A DNA stretch of 64,000 bases from contig CANJRD010000003.1 of NCBI GenBank assembly GCA_947476695.1, positions 1 through 64,000 on the forward strand, given 5' to 3'. Source of the stretch: Rhodospirillaceae bacterium. GTDB taxonomy: Bacteria; Pseudomonadota; Alphaproteobacteria; Rhodospirillales; Rhodospirillaceae. The position numbers and the translations under genes are program-made. Under the pieces are notes generated by a model. It saw only the letters and a program-made list of their open reading frames with translations. It ran no database searches and had not been told where the DNA came from. Below are positions 1 through 9,533 of this stretch, piece after piece; position 1 is the stretch's first letter; each line of letters starts with the position of its first letter.

Positions 1-95
1 CACGGCCGCCTCCGCTTGCGCGCGTGGAAGCGCGCGGCGTCGGCCGCGGGTCCCTCCTATGCACTACGCGGATAAGCCCAATCGTGCACCCCCGA

Positions 96-147
96 GGGGG
101 TCATTATTGGACGCGAAAGAGGGGTCACGGTTGGATGCGAATTGACA
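96..147. mobile_element. Right end of an IS21-family-like insertion sequence (terminal repeats)
   Basis: Two imperfect 20-base direct repeats lie 24 bases apart (97-116 and 121-140, 16 of 20 bases identical, both starting GGGGTCA and containing TTGGA then GCGA). They are followed by ATTGACA ending at 147. Multiple terminal repeats of this form ending in TGACA or CA are typical of IS21-family (istAB) elements. Secretion-adaptor coding sequence starts immediately after 147, so the element appears to have inserted into that gene. Bases 1-95 would be the inside of the element; a frame runs open from base 1 to a TAA at 73-75, but it is too short to identify. The family assignment rests on remembered consensus and needs a database comparison. 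Confidence 0.6.
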
Positions 148-459
148 GACCGCGGCTTCGTTCGCGCGGGACAGAACGCTCTCGTGAAGATCGACACTTA
201 TGATTATGCACGATACGGCGGGATCGAAGGCAAGGTGATTTCGGTCGCGCCGGATTCCACCATTCCGGAGAACAGCCAGCCGTACTTCAAGGTCGTCGTG
301 ACCACGGCCAAACCCTATCTCGGGGAAGCGAACGAGGGCCTGACGATCGCGCCGGGCATGGGCGCAACAGTGGACATCCACACCGGCACCAAGTCGGTGA
401 TGACGTTCCTCCTGCGGCCTGTGCTGAAGCTGAAGGCTGAGGCTTTCCGGGAGCGCTGA
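148..459 (+). pseudogene. HlyD-type membrane fusion protein, C-terminal fragment cut by the insertion
   Basis: The 103 residues following the IS end match the C-terminal beta-barrel of HlyD/EmrA-type periplasmic adaptors of type I secretion systems: the order FVRAGQNALVKI, YDYARYGGIEGKV, then PGMGATVDIHTG and a final helix ending RPVLKLKAEAFRER. That last part is the membrane-fusion signature end seen in HlyD-like proteins. Roughly the first three quarters of a normal 400-450 residue adaptor, including the membrane helix and coiled coil, are missing upstream. A TTG at 142 gives an artificial start inside the IS end. The gene is therefore probably dead, or only its 3' end survives. An exported repetitive protein downstream (1327) could have been a passenger of such a system, but that is inference. 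Confidence 0.7.
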
Positions 460-573
460 ACCCTACCATCTGTTGTCGTCGTCACCGGCGCGACCGCAAT
501 AAGTGCCGCGCCGCTCGATTGCCTCAGCCACATCGAATCCGGTATGATTGCCGCTGCAGAGGGGGATTCACTC

Positions 574-1056
574 ATGCAGGTCGGAGATTCGACCCCCGTC
601 ACGTCCGCGCTCGGGGCGACGCAGGCTCCACCCGTGCATCCGGCTGTTCGTCAGAGCGGCAACGGACGCGCAACCGAGCACGATCGGCGCGGCGGTGGCG
701 AGCGGGATGGGGGCGCGAGTTTTCGCGCGAACCTTGACGCCGCATTACCCAACGACCTCGACACGCGGCCCGCGACGCAGCAAATGCAGCGGGTCAAGAC
801 GGCCGCCGAGGCGCCGCGTCCAGAGCGCCGCCCCGCGGCCGATGCCATCGAAATCGAGGCCGCCGAGAGCGCACAGCTGTTTGCCGACACGCTGAACACC
901 GCACGGGCGGGTAAATCGCAGGACAGTGCCGCAGAGATGATGCCTACAACCGCGCAGCAACGCCATCGCACGGTCGCGCATCAGTATGCGCAAAACTTCT
1001 TTTCGGTCGGCGGCACATTCGCGGCACGCGGCGATCAATTGGAAGTCTCGGCGTAA
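574..1056 (+). CDS. Hypothetical protein, hydrophilic, 160 aa
   Basis: I do not recognise this gene. The ATG at 574 is preferred over the one at 544 because GAGGGGG at 559-565 lies eight bases before it. The product has no signal peptide or membrane segment. It is rich in Arg, Ala, Glu and Gln, with a charged, probably disordered first half (many Arg/Gly/Asp around residues 25-60) and a helical-looking second half ending in HQYAQNFFSVGG and a short tail. It stands alone between the adaptor fragment and the exported-protein gene. Its reality rests on the ribosome binding site and an uninterrupted 160-codon frame, which in such GC-rich DNA is only moderate evidence. Confidence 0.45.
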   Translation: MQVGDSTPVTSALGATQAPPVHPAVRQSGNGRATEHDRRGGGERDGGASFRANLDAALPNDLDTRPATQQMQRVKTAAEAPRPERRPAADAIEIEAAESAQLFADTLNTARAGKSQDSAAEMMPTTAQQRHRTVAHQYAQNFFSVGGTFAARGDQLEVSA

Positions 1057-1284
1057 GCACTCGCCATGCGGCGATTCGGAAGATCGCGTCACCGCCCGTA
1101 CGGCGGGAAGTGCTGCGGCAACACACCACTTCCAACAGTTGCGCTTCGTCAATGCACACACTCTCCCAGCGATAAAAGTGTGCGCGAAGTTAGTCTGTTC
1201 CAACGATTTAATGAATGTACCCGCCTTGGTTGCTTGACCCGTTTTGAGCGCCAACCCTTTATCCCCCAGCGCTGACGGGCGCTT

Positions 1285-1324
1285 GACCTCGTGTGAGGTC
1301 TAATTAGAAATTGGGGATCCCAAT
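1285..1324 (+). promoter_or_regulatory. Two short inverted repeats in the leader of the exported-protein gene
   Basis: GACCTC-GTGT-GAGGTC (1285-1300) is a perfect 6-base inverted repeat. It is followed by TAATTAG and then by a second repeat, ATTGGG-GAT-CCCAAT (1310-1324), that ends two bases before the ATG at 1327. The second repeat covers the only purine-rich Shine-Dalgarno candidate (GGGG at 1313-1316), so in RNA it could mask the ribosome binding site. The first could be an operator or part of a leader hairpin. The preceding stretch, 1057-1284, shows no gene. Confidence 0.35.
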
Positions 1325-1326
1325 CT

Positions 1327-2801
1327 ATGAATAAATACTCCACGTTCCTCGCTGGCAGCACGCTGCTTGCGACCACCGCTCTTGTGAGCGGAACGGTATC
1401 TGCTGCTTCGATCCAGACCTCGACGGGCGTCGCCGGCACGGCGATCTCGACATTCTCCGGCTACAAGCTCGGCAACACGCTGTTCACCGGCAGCGCGTCT
1501 TCGTCGGTTAACACTGCGGCGGCGAGCTTCGACATCCGCACCTCGATCCGCTACACGACCCAGCGACCCGCGCGACGGTGCTGCTCTCGGGCGCTGAATT
1601 CGACCCGACCGCCACCGTGACGGCCACCCTGGCCGAACTCGACACCACTGGCGCGGCGTCGTCTCTGACCAATCTCTCGGCGGTTGTGGCCACCAACGTG
1701 ACGGTCTTCACCGACCGCATCATCGTCGGCACGATCGCGGGCACCTACAACGTGCTGCGCATCACCAACCCGGTCGTGAAGAACATGCAGGCTCTCGGCA
1801 CGGTCGGCGCTGTTGCCACCTTGTCCGGCCGCATCGAAAACCCGACCGTCAGCGCAACCTACGAAACGATCGACACCGCGACGTACCTCTCCAGCGTCGC
1901 CTCGGCGACGATCGTGTTCGGCACCGCGACCGGTGCGAACGGCCTGCCGACCAGCCTCAACGCGGCAGCGAGCGTCAGCGGCAGCCCGCCGTTCATCAAC
2001 CTCGGCACCACGGGCGGCTCCGCCGTCCTAACGGCCATCGTTGGTTCGGTCAGCCTGACCCTCAACGGCGCCCTGGGCACCTCGCTCGGCATCTCGCTCT
2101 CGGGTGCCAACCTGGTCAGCACCGCGGAACTGAAGATCACGCACGGCGCTCTGACCGATGCGGCGTTCAACAGCGTCTCGATCCGCACCGCCGGTGGTCA
2201 GATCAACTTCAAGACGGCCACGCAGATCGCGGCGGGCGTTGCGACGTTCTCTCTGACCGGCACTTCGCTGGATAACTCTGCCCCGATCCTCATCGACATC
2301 GGCGTGACCGGTGCGACTGCGATCACGGGTGGTTCGGGCGTGGGTTCTGCGACCCTGACCCCGACGGCGACGGTGACGGGCATCAACGCTCTGGCGGCCG
2401 CGACCGGCAACCTGGCGACGATCACCCGCGGCGGTCTGTCGACCTCGGTCAACACGTTCCAGAACAGCGTGAACACCGTTCCGTCGTTCCTGCGTCTGAC
2501 CAACACCAGCACGACGGCGGGCACGTACACCGTCGTCATCCGCAATGGTGACTCGGCGTCCGGCGCGATCCTGGGCACGTACATCGGCGCTGCCGTCCAG
2601 CCGCAAGGCACCGTGCAGTTGTCGGCAGCTACCCTGGAAAGCGGCGCGGCTTTGGCCGCTCCGACGGCTCTGGGCAACTACCAGCTGGCCGTCACGGCAG
2701 CCTTCAACGGTTACGTCCAGCACCTGTCGTACAGCGCGTCGACCGGGGTTCTCTCGAACCTGTCGGCGTTCCGCAACGGCACGGGCCAGACCGCTCCGTA
2801 G
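1327..2801 (+). pseudogene. Exported Thr/Ala/Ser-rich protein gene interrupted by one frameshift
   Basis: The first frame starts at ATG 1327 with a Sec signal peptide (MNKYSTFLAGSTLLATTALV, cleavage near VSA-A) and continues to about 1557. The protein then continues in another frame: DPATRATVLLSGAEFDPT through to the stop at 2801. A single missing base near 1555-1560 explains this; no slippery heptamer is present. The restored protein has about 490 residues. Its mature part is made of Thr, Ala, Ser, Val and Gly in alternating beta-like runs with essentially no Cys, like surface-layer or beta-helical secreted proteins. No catalytic motif is visible. The strong terminator and clean codon use suggest an abundantly made protein, so a sequencing error is as likely as real decay. 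Function unknown; a surface structural role is inference. Confidence 0.65.
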
Positions 2802-2833
2802 TCGATACCTAAGATCTTCGGGTCTTAAGAGCG

Positions 2834-2866
2834 GGGAGGGTGAGCAATCACCCTCCCTTCTTTTTT
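2834..2866 (+). terminator. Rho-independent terminator of the exported-protein gene
   Basis: A perfect 10-base stem, GGGAGGGTGA (2834-2843) pairing with TCACCCTCCC (2848-2857), carries a GCAA tetraloop and is followed by TTCTTTTTT. A weaker hairpin with a TTCG loop lies just upstream (about 2811-2832). This is the best terminator in the window and lies 33 bases after the stop codon at 2801. Confidence 0.92.
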
Positions 2867-2875
2867 CCGCCGGCC

Positions 2876-3154
2876 TTAGGCCGCGTCGGTTGATCCTTGA
2901 ATCGGATCGGCAAGAAGCACACGGCCCGCGGGCGTCAGCTTGCACACAAGCCAATCAGGCTTGGTCGGATTGGCGAACCAAGGTTCAGCCCAACCCATCT
3001 CGACGCATTTCTTCACGACCGCAGGGCTGATCTTTCGACCGCTGTCGTCAAACAACGGCAGCTTGCCGCCGGGCTGCGTAAGGCCGCGCTCGAGCCACTT
3101 GCGCTGCGCGGAAGAGAGTTTGAAACTCCGGTCGCTGCCGTCCATCCGCTTCAA
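2876..3154 (-). CDS. Hypothetical protein, 92 aa
   Basis: Unrecognised small soluble protein. Residues 12-35 (SFKLSSAQRKWLERGLTQPG) look like a helix-turn element. The rest reads as a compact alpha/beta fold: ISPAVVKKCVEMGWAEPW, then DWLVCKLTPAGRVLLADP. The last part resembles the recognition and wing region of small winged-helix proteins, where a line ending in LTPAGR is common, so a winged-helix fold is a reasonable guess without proof. It is a single gene, convergent with the exported-protein gene and its terminator and divergent from cutA. No signal peptide or membrane segment is seen. Confidence 0.65.
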   Translation of the reverse strand: MKRMDGSDRSFKLSSAQRKWLERGLTQPGGKLPLFDDSGRKISPAVVKKCVEMGWAEPWFANPTKPDWLVCKLTPAGRVLLADPIQGSTDAA

Positions 3155-3269
3155 TCCTCATTCGCCCGCCCTATCAAATGGCGCGCAGGGCCACCGTTGT
3201 GGGCGGCATTCTGACGGAACAGAGTGAATTTTCTCTTTCGCGCACCGCGAGTGTAGGAAGGACCGCCCT

Positions 3270-3620
3270 ATGTCGCAAACGGACTCACTCGCCCGCGCCG
3301 AGGATGCGTGTATGGTTTACGTTACGGTTGGAAGCCGTGAGGAAGGCCTTGAGATCGCGCGCACTGTTGTCGGCGAACATCTGGCGGCCTGCGTAAACGT
3401 CCTCGGCCCCGCGACGTCCGTCTATACCTGGGGCGGCAAGATAGAAGAGGCGCAAGAATTTGTGATGGTCTGCAAGACGCGCCAGTCGCTCAGCCCGTCA
3501 TTGAGCGCGCGCGTGAAAGCCCTCCACAGCTACGACACGCCCTGTATCGTCACCTACGCGATGGACGCGGGTTTCCCGCCGTTCCTGGCCTGGATCGCGG
3601 CATCGACCGAGAATCCCTGA
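3270..3620 (+). CDS. cutA: Divalent-cation tolerance protein CutA
   Basis: CutA is a small trimeric, ferredoxin-like cytosolic protein linked to tolerance of copper and other divalent metals; its biochemical role is still debated. The 116-residue frame shows the family pattern: MVYVTVGSREEGLEIARTVV, then LAACVNVLGPATSVYTWGGKIEEAQE, then VMVCKTR and the conserved HSYDTPCIV near residue 90, ending FLAWIAAST. The start at 3270 is backed by AGGAAGGA about eight bases upstream. The N-terminus is some ten residues longer than in the shortest family members. It is single, and convergent with the exported VOC protein on the opposite strand, from which it is separated by six bases. Confidence 0.93.
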   Translation: MSQTDSLARAEDACMVYVTVGSREEGLEIARTVVGEHLAACVNVLGPATSVYTWGGKIEEAQEFVMVCKTRQSLSPSLSARVKALHSYDTPCIVTYAMDAGFPPFLAWIAASTENP

Positions 3621-3626
3621 CCTCGG

Positions 3627-4607
3627 CTATTTGCCGACGGTCGTATCCTCAATCAGCTCGATCAGCTCACCGGCGGGTCCCACCACCGTCGCCGCCCGTT
3701 GCTTGCCGTAGTGGGCCTTCGGCGGCGTGATGTAGTCCAGTTTCAACGCATCGAGACTGGCGACGGCGAAGCTGGCCAGCCCATTGCCCGGCGGCAGTTG
3801 GCCCTCAACGCGGGGGCGCGCCTTCGTGGTCGCGGGATAGCCATCGAGCTCCAGTAGATTGCCGTGCTGCTTCAATCCAAGTGTCGTCAGCGGATACACC
3901 GCATCCGGCGTACCCTGCGCATCGCGAATCACGCCGATGGGCGTATCGTTGATACGGTTCTTCGCCATCTTGAAAGTGTCGGCGTACCAGTTCTGGATCT
4001 TCGGCAGATCGGGACCTGCGAGGACGAGGATGAACGGTCGCCCGACGAAGCCGTTGGGCTGCGGCAGGCGCGAGTTCGTGCGGTCGCCGGTCTGCGTGGT
4101 CATATAGAAAACGTCGTTCGACGGGCCCTGAACCTGCATGGCGTGAATCGACGCGGTGCTCGACAGCGGCTTCGGTTCGCCAATGATTTTGAACGGGGAC
4201 GTTTTGAGTTTCGTGTTCAAGGCGTCGAGATCGTCGACGATGATCTCCCACGAATTCCAGCCCCAGGTCGTCATGGCTTTGAAGCCGGCCGGCTGATCGT
4301 TCTGCACAATGCGCAGGAAGACATCCGGCGCACCGTCCGAGCTCATCATCACAAAGCGGCGGCCCGCCACCTTCGGTGCGCCCCAGCTTGCGGCGAGGTC
4401 TTTCGACACGGTACCGGCGCTGCGTTCCTTGTAGCCGAACCAGTCGGTATACAGCTTCTTCAGCTCATCGACATTTGGCGCGGCAATCGTCGCAATCTTG
4501 ATGCGCAGCAGAAGCGGATCGGCCGCCGGCGCTGTCTGCGCGAAGGATGTCGAAGAGGCGAAGCTGCTCGCCAGCAACAGGCTAAGCGCAGAACGACGAT
4601 GGATCAT
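3627..4607 (-). CDS. Exported VOC/glyoxalase-fold protein, two domains
   Basis: 326 residues from the ATG at 4607, chosen because GGGAGGG lies about six bases upstream; a longer frame starting at 4646 lacks such a site. The N-terminus MIHRRSALSLLLASSFASS with cleavage near SFAQ is a Sec signal peptide. The mature protein has two vicinal-oxygen-chelate type halves, about residues 32-145 (DELKKLYTDWFGYKE) and 165-320 (LPKIQNWYADTFKM, ending VVGPAGELIELIED). Most VOC enzymes are cytosolic, so a periplasmic location is unusual. Metal ligands cannot be assigned with confidence and the substrate is unknown. It follows ispDF by 39 bases on the same strand and may share its transcript, without an obvious functional link. 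Confidence 0.75.
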   Translation of the reverse strand: MIHRRSALSLLLASSFASSTSFAQTAPAADPLLLRIKIATIAAPNVDELKKLYTDWFGYKERSAGTVSKDLAASWGAPKVAGRRFVMMSSDGAPDVFLRIVQNDQPAGFKAMTTWGWNSWEIIVDDLDALNTKLKTSPFKIIGEPKPLSSTASIHAMQVQGPSNDVFYMTTQTGDRTNSRLPQPNGFVGRPFILVLAGPDLPKIQNWYADTFKMAKNRINDTPIGVIRDAQGTPDAVYPLTTLGLKQHGNLLELDGYPATTKARPRVEGQLPPGNGLASFAVASLDALKLDYITPPKAHYGKQRAATVVGPAGELIELIEDTTVGK

Positions 4608-4646
4608 GGCGGTCCCTCCCAAGAATGCGAGAGGTAAGCCTAGCAC

Positions 4647-5804
4647 TTATGGCGCGGCCGGCGCACGTACCGTCGCGACGGCCTGGGCCGCAATGCCTTC
4701 CTGGCGGCCGGTAAAGCCCAGGCCCTCGGTTGTGGTCGCCTTCACACTGATGCGATGCGCCGCAACGCCCAAAATCTGAGAGATACGCTCGACCATCCTC
4801 TGACGATGCGGCCCGACCTTCGGCCGCTCGCAAATGATCGTGATATCGAGATGGACCAACGATCCGCCGCGCGCGCGCAGCAGATCGTAGGCATGGCGGA
4901 TAAAGCGATCCGACGAGGCGCCGCGCCATTGCGGATCGCTCGGGGGGAAGTGCTGACCAATGTCACCGGCGCCGATCGCACCCAGGAGCGCGTCGGTCGC
5001 CGCGTGAAGCGCCACGTCGGCATCGGAATGACCTTCGAGGCCTTGGCTGTGCGGAACCTTCAGGCCACAGAGCCACACGCCGTCGCCGGGGCCGAATTTG
5101 TGTACGTCGAAGCCCGTGCCGGTGCGGGTTTCAGCGAAAGCGGTATTCAACCGCGCGAGATCGTCCATGGTCGTGACCTTGATGTTTGCATCGTCGCCCG
5201 GCACGCCAATCACACGGCCACCAGAGGCTTCCATCACGGCGGCATCGTCGGTGAAGTCGCCTGTCATGGTGCGGTGGGCCGTCAGGATGGCCTGGAAGCG
5301 GAAGCCTTGCGGCGTCTGCGCCCGGGCCAACCCGTCGCGCGGCACCGTCGCCCCAATGGCACCGTCCGGGCCAATACGCTTCAGCGTATCGACGACCGGC
5401 TGACAGGGCAGGGCGCCGTCGGCGGTCGCGAGGGCATCGATCACGCTCGTGATTGTGCCCGCCGCCACCATGGGCCGTGCGCCGTCGTGGATCAGTACGA
5501 GGTCGGGTGCGTCACCGGCCAGGGCCTCAAGCCCATTGCGGACGGAATCCTGCCGCTGCGCGCCGCCAATGACAGGCGGCAGTAGCTTGGCGGGATCGAG
5601 CGTCGCGATGGCTTCTGCGTAGAGATCGCGATCATCCGCGTGGATGACAGCAAGGACGTGATCGACACCGGGGTGTTGCAGGAAGGCCTGGAGGGTGTGA
5701 TGCAGGAGCGGCACACCGGCCAGGGCCTGGTATTGCTTGGGTCCGTCACCGCCGAAGCGCTGACCGCGCCCAGCCGCCACCACCACTGCCGTACATCCCG
5801 CCAC
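4647..5804 (-). CDS. ispDF: Bifunctional IspD/IspF, non-mevalonate isoprenoid synthesis
   Basis: A fusion of 2-C-methyl-D-erythritol 4-phosphate cytidylyltransferase (residues about 1-215) and 2-C-methyl-D-erythritol 2,4-cyclodiphosphate synthase (about 220-380), steps three and five of the MEP pathway, in the cytosol. IspD shows the nucleotide-binding VVVAAGRGQRFGGDGPKQY, then LIHDGARPMV and the later PQGFRF. IspF shows GTGFDVHKF with metal ligands Asp and His, and GHSDADVALHAATDALLGA. The GTG at 5804 is preferred because GGAGGGG sits just upstream and puts VVVAAGRG at the normal distance from the start; an ATG at 5837 would add eleven residues. The fusion is common in alphaproteobacteria. 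The gene is divergent from dusB. Confidence 0.95.
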   Translation of the reverse strand: MAGCTAVVVAAGRGQRFGGDGPKQYQALAGVPLLHHTLQAFLQHPGVDHVLAVIHADDRDLYAEAIATLDPAKLLPPVIGGAQRQDSVRNGLEALAGDAPDLVLIHDGARPMVAAGTITSVIDALATADGALPCQPVVDTLKRIGPDGAIGATVPRDGLARAQTPQGFRFQAILTAHRTMTGDFTDDAAVMEASGGRVIGVPGDDANIKVTTMDDLARLNTAFAETRTGTGFDVHKFGPGDGVWLCGLKVPHSQGLEGHSDADVALHAATDALLGAIGAGDIGQHFPPSDPQWRGASSDRFIRHAYDLLRARGGSLVHLDITIICERPKVGPHRQRMVERISQILGVAAHRISVKATTTEGLGFTGRQEGIAAQAVATVRAPAAP

Positions 5805-5984
5805 GCCGCCCCTCCGAATCCTCGCGATCCTGACCATAGGGCCACACTGCAAGGCGAGCAATTCGGCTTTTACAACAACGTGTTGCCAGGGAGTGATGCA
5901 GAACGGTCACAGCGCTTGATTTTGCCTGAGTTTCCTGAGCAAATGCCCAAGCTTTATGCATCCCGGACAGGCTGACGTACCCGC

Positions 5985-6983
5985 ATGCTGCGCCGCCTCG
6001 CCATTGGCTCCTTCGAGACCGCCGGGAACGTGTTCCTGGCGCCGATGTCGGGCGTCACGGACAGACCGTTCCGGGACGTCGTTCGGCGCTTCGGCTGCGG
6101 CCTCATGTTCTCAGAGATGATCGCCAGCCGCGAGATGGTTCGCCAGCGCGGCGGTTCCAAGCGCATGAGCGGCACCTGCGATGACGAACGCCCCCTGGCC
6201 GTGCAACTTGCCGGCTGCGATCCAGAGATCATGGCCGAGGCCGCCCGGATGAACGAAGCCCGGGGCGCGGCGCTGATCGATATCAACATGGGTTGCCCGG
6301 TGAAGAAGGTGATCGGCGGGATGGCCGGTTCGGCGCTGATGCGTGACGAGGACCAGGCGCTGCGGATCATCGAGGCCGTCGTGAAGGCGGTGAAGCTACC
6401 CGTGACTCTCAAGATGCGCATGGGCTGGGATCACGAAAATCTCAACGCGCCGTCGATTGCGCAGAAAGCCGAAGCCGCCGGCATTCAACTGATCACCGTG
6501 CACGGACGCACGCGTCAACAGCTCTACACCGGCAATGCCGACTGGGCCTTCATTCGCCACGTCAAAGAGGCCGTGCGCATACCGGTCATCGGCAACGGCG
6601 ACGTCACCACGCCGGAGCACGCGGCAGAGCTGATGCGCGTCTCGGGCGTCGATGGCGTGATGATCGGCCGCGGCGCTTTCGGGCGGCCCTGGTTCCCATC
6701 GCAGGTCCAGGCGTTCCTGGCGACCGGTACGGCATCACCCGAGCCGACGCCGGCGGAACGCGAAACGATCCTGCTCGATCACTATGATGGCTTGCTCAGC
6801 TACTACGGCGAGCAGGGCATTCGGATCGCGCGCAAACATCTCGCATGGACCGTCGCGGGCCTGCGTGGCGCAAACGCCTTCCGAGTCGCGGTGAACACCG
6901 AGACCGATCCGGCGAAAGTCGTCACCGCAATCCGCAGGCTATTTGCGGGCGACTTCGACGATGCCGTGGCGATGGCCGCGTAA
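5985..6983 (+). CDS. dusB: tRNA-dihydrouridine synthase B
   Basis: FMN-dependent reduction of specific uridines to dihydrouridine in the tRNA D-loop, in the cytosol. The 332-residue protein has the TIM-barrel start [16 protein letters not shown], the conserved [10 protein letters not shown] with the catalytic Cys, [22 protein letters not shown] and the phosphate-binding [16 protein letters not shown]. It is the first gene of the ntr operon: its TAA overlaps the ATG of ntrB (TAATG at 6981-6985). dusB upstream of ntrBC is the classical alphaproteobacterial arrangement, where the gene was formerly called nifR3. Confidence 0.96.
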   Translation: MLRRLAIGSFETAGNVFLAPMSGVTDRPFRDVVRRFGCGLMFSEMIASREMVRQRGGSKRMSGTCDDERPLAVQLAGCDPEIMAEAARMNEARGAALIDINMGCPVKKVIGGMAGSALMRDEDQALRIIEAVVKAVKLPVTLKMRMGWDHENLNAPSIAQKAEAAGIQLITVHGRTRQQLYTGNADWAFIRHVKEAVRIPVIGNGDVTTPEHAAELMRVSGVDGVMIGRGAFGRPWFPSQVQAFLATGTASPEPTPAERETILLDHYDGLLSYYGEQGIRIARKHLAWTVAGLRGANAFRVAVNTETDPAKVVTAIRRLFAGDFDDAVAMAA

Positions 6984-8104
6984 TGGCAGAGCCCTTGCCG
7001 ATCCGTCGCCAGAGCGAACGTCTTCCGCCCAGCGCTGAAGCCGTGCTGGCGGCGTTGCCGGCGGCGACGCTGGCGATCGATCATGACGGCTTCATCCGTT
7101 ACGCCAATGCCGCGGCGGAACAGCTTTTCCAAAGCAGCGCGACCGCACTCGACGGCGAGGCCGTCACGCAAATCCTGCCGCCGAAAAGTCCCGTTGCCGC
7201 CCTGATAAAGCAGGCCATCGAGAACGATGTGCCGATGTCGGCCTACGGCGTCGAACTCGATACGCCGCGTACGGGCTCGCGCGTGATGGTGGTCCACGTC
7301 GCGCCAATGGTCGACCTCCCGGGCTGGCAGGTGATCTCGTTGCAAGAGCAGACACGCGCGATCAAGATCGGCCAGCAGCTGGAACACCGTACCGCCGCGC
7401 GTTCGATGACAGCGATGGCATCGCTGCTTGCCCATGAGGTCAAGAATCCACTCTCGGGGATCCGTGGCGCCGCGCAGTTGCTAGGACAGCGCGCGAGCGA
7501 GCAGGACCGTAAGCTGACGCAGCTGATCTGCGACGAAGCAGATCGTATCGTGGCGCTGGTCAACCGGATGGAAGTGTTCTCCGACGATCGCCCGCTTGAA
7601 CGCGCGCCCGTGAACATCCACGTGGTGCTCGAGCGCGTCATGCAACTCGCCACCAATGGCTTCGCGCGCAATATAAAACTCATCGAGCGTTACGATCCGT
7701 CGCTGCCGATGGTCGCCGGCAACATGGATCAGCTGGTGCAGGTGTTCCTGAACCTGGTGAAGAACGCAGCCGAGGCCTTCGAACCTGAAAGCGCCTCGCC
7801 TGAAATCACCATCGAGACCGCGTTCCGGGCGGGTGTCAGCGTTGCGGTACCGGGCTCGACCTCGCGTCTGCGCCTGCCGCTGGTCGTCAGCGTGATCGAC
7901 AATGGTCCCGGCGTACCGCCCGATCTACGGCCGCATATGTTCAACCCCTTCGTCACGACAAAGCCCAAGGGCAGCGGCCTGGGCCTGGCGCTCGTCGCCA
8001 AGATCGTCAGCGATCACGGTGGGGTCATCGAATTCGACAGCCAGGCGCGCCGCACCATCTTCCGTGTGATGTTGCCGATCGCCGAGGAGACCCGCGATGG
8101 CTGA
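6983..8104 (+). CDS. ntrB: Nitrogen-regulation sensor kinase NtrB (NRII)
   Basis: Soluble histidine kinase/phosphatase that sets the phosphorylation of NtrC according to nitrogen status through PII. 373 residues from the ATG at 6983, which overlaps the dusB stop. A PAS domain occupies about residues 15-125 ([20 protein letters not shown]). The HisKA helix carries His151 in [15 protein letters not shown]. The ATPase domain has [10 protein letters not shown] (N box), VIDNGPGVP (G1) and [13 protein letters not shown] (G2). No membrane segment, as expected for NtrB rather than NtrY. Its end overlaps ntrC by eight bases, so the two are translationally coupled. Confidence 0.95.
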   Translation: MAEPLPIRRQSERLPPSAEAVLAALPAATLAIDHDGFIRYANAAAEQLFQSSATALDGEAVTQILPPKSPVAALIKQAIENDVPMSAYGVELDTPRTGSRVMVVHVAPMVDLPGWQVISLQEQTRAIKIGQQLEHRTAARSMTAMASLLAHEVKNPLSGIRGAAQLLGQRASEQDRKLTQLICDEADRIVALVNRMEVFSDDRPLERAPVNIHVVLERVMQLATNGFARNIKLIERYDPSLPMVAGNMDQLVQVFLNLVKNAAEAFEPESASPEITIETAFRAGVSVAVPGSTSRLRLPLVVSVIDNGPGVPPDLRPHMFNPFVTTKPKGSGLGLALVAKIVSDHGGVIEFDSQARRTIFRVMLPIAEETRDG

Positions 8105-9533
8105 GGCTACCGTTCTTGTCGCCGACGACGATCATGGCATCCGCACGGTCGTCACCGAGGCCTTGGGGCGTGCGGGCTATGACGTGCGCACCACGGGCAC
8201 GGCCGCGACCCTGTGGCGCTGGGTCAGCGACGGTGAGGGCGACGTCGTCATCACCGACGTCGTGATGCCCGACGAGAACGGCCTCGACCTCATTCCGCGC
8301 ATTCGCAAGCTGCGCCCCGAACTCCGCGTAATCGTGATGAGCGCGCAGAATACGCTGCTCACCGCGGTGAAAGCCGCCGAGCGCGGGGCGTTCGAGTATC
8401 TGCCGAAGCCCTTCGATCTCAGTGAACTGGTGGCGGTGGTGAACCGCGCTGTCGCGCTGCGCACGCCTGCCAGTGAGCCGACCGGCGCAGGGCAGGGTGA
8501 GACACTGCCGATCGTCGGTCGTTCGCCGGCGATGCAGGATGTTTACCGCACCGTCGCGCGCCTGATGAATACCGACCTGACTGTGATGATCACCGGCGAG
8601 TCCGGAACCGGCAAGGAACTGGTCGCGCGCGCGTTGCACGATTTCGGGAAGCGTCGCGGTGGGCCGTTTATCGCGGTCAATATGGCCGCGATCCCGCGCG
8701 AATTGATCGAGAGCGAGTTGTTCGGCCACGAAAAGGGCTCGTTCACCGGCGCGATGATGCGCGCCACCGGTCGTTTCGAGCAGGCCGACGGCGGCACGCT
8801 GTTCCTGGACGAAATCGGCGACATGCCGCCGGAAGCACAGACCCGTCTGTTGCGCGTGCTGCAGGACGGACGTTTTACGACCGTCGGCGGCCGTACACCG
8901 ATCAAGGCCGACGTACGAATCGTCGCGGCCACGCACCGCGACCTGACGCAGCTGATCAAGGCCGGCCTGTTCCGCGAGGACTTGTACTACCGCCTCAACG
9001 TCGTGCCGATCCGCCTGCCGCCATTGCGGCAGCGGCTGGAAGACATCCCGGAACTGGTGTCGCACTTCCTAGCCGAAGGCGTGAAGAACGGCCTGCCGGC
9101 GAAGTCTTTGGCGCCGGGAGCCATCGCGCGACTAAAGTCGCACCGCTGGGCGGGCAACGTGCGCGAGCTCGAGAACCTGATGAAGCGCCTGCTGGCGCTG
9201 TACACCGACACCGTCATCGGATCGGACTCTATCGAGCTGGAGCTTGCCGGGACAGCGCCGGCAGCCGTCGTGAATGAAACGCGCCCGATGACGCTCGGGG
9301 CAGCGATTGAACGCCACTTGCGTGAATATTTCGAGAGCCACAACGGCGCACTGCCGCCGCGCGGACTCTACGACCGTATTTTGCGGGAGATGGAAAAGCC
9401 GCTGCTGACGCTCACGCTGCAATCGACCAACGGCAATCAGATCCGGGCCGCCGACGTTCTCGGCCTGAACCGCAATACATTGCGCAAAAAAATCAGGGAG
9501 CTCGACATCAATGTCGGTCGCGGCCCCAAGTAG
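8097..9533 (+). CDS. ntrC: Nitrogen-regulation response regulator NtrC (sigma-54 activator)
   Basis: Enhancer-binding activator of nitrogen-assimilation promoters. 478 residues: receiver domain 1-120 with phospho-acceptor Asp54 ([13 protein letters not shown]); AAA+ domain from about 140 with Walker A GESGTGKE starting at 167, the sigma-54 loop GSFTGA at 214-219 (a Ser variant of GAFTGA), and [13 protein letters not shown] as Walker B; a C-terminal Fis-type helix-turn-helix in [19 protein letters not shown]. The intact loop suggests ordinary sigma-54 activation, unlike the neighbouring NtrX. Its last 23 bases overlap the start of ntrY. Confidence 0.96.
   Translation: MAEATVLVADDDHGIRTVVTEALGRAGYDVRTTGTAATLWRWVSDGEGDVVITDVVMPDENGLDLIPRIRKLRPELRVIVMSAQNTLLTAVKAAERGAFEYLPKPFDLSELVAVVNRAVALRTPASEPTGAGQGETLPIVGRSPAMQDVYRTVARLMNTDLTVMITGESGTGKELVARALHDFGKRRGGPFIAVNMAAIPRELIESELFGHEKGSFTGAMMRATGRFEQADGGTLFLDEIGDMPPEAQTRLLRVLQDGRFTTVGGRTPIKADVRIVAATHRDLTQLIKAGLFREDLYYRLNVVPIRLPPLRQRLEDIPELVSHFLAEGVKNGLPAKSLAPGAIARLKSHRWAGNVRELENLMKRLLALYTDTVIGSDSIELELAGTAPAAVVNETRPMTLGAAIERHLREYFESHNGALPPRGLYDRILREMEKPLLTLTLQSTNGNQIRAADVLGLNRNTLRKKIRELDINVGRGPK

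Noticed and set aside
1-75. C-terminal end of an istA or istB gene
   Set aside because: Only 24 codons are visible and no diagnostic residue can be recognised.
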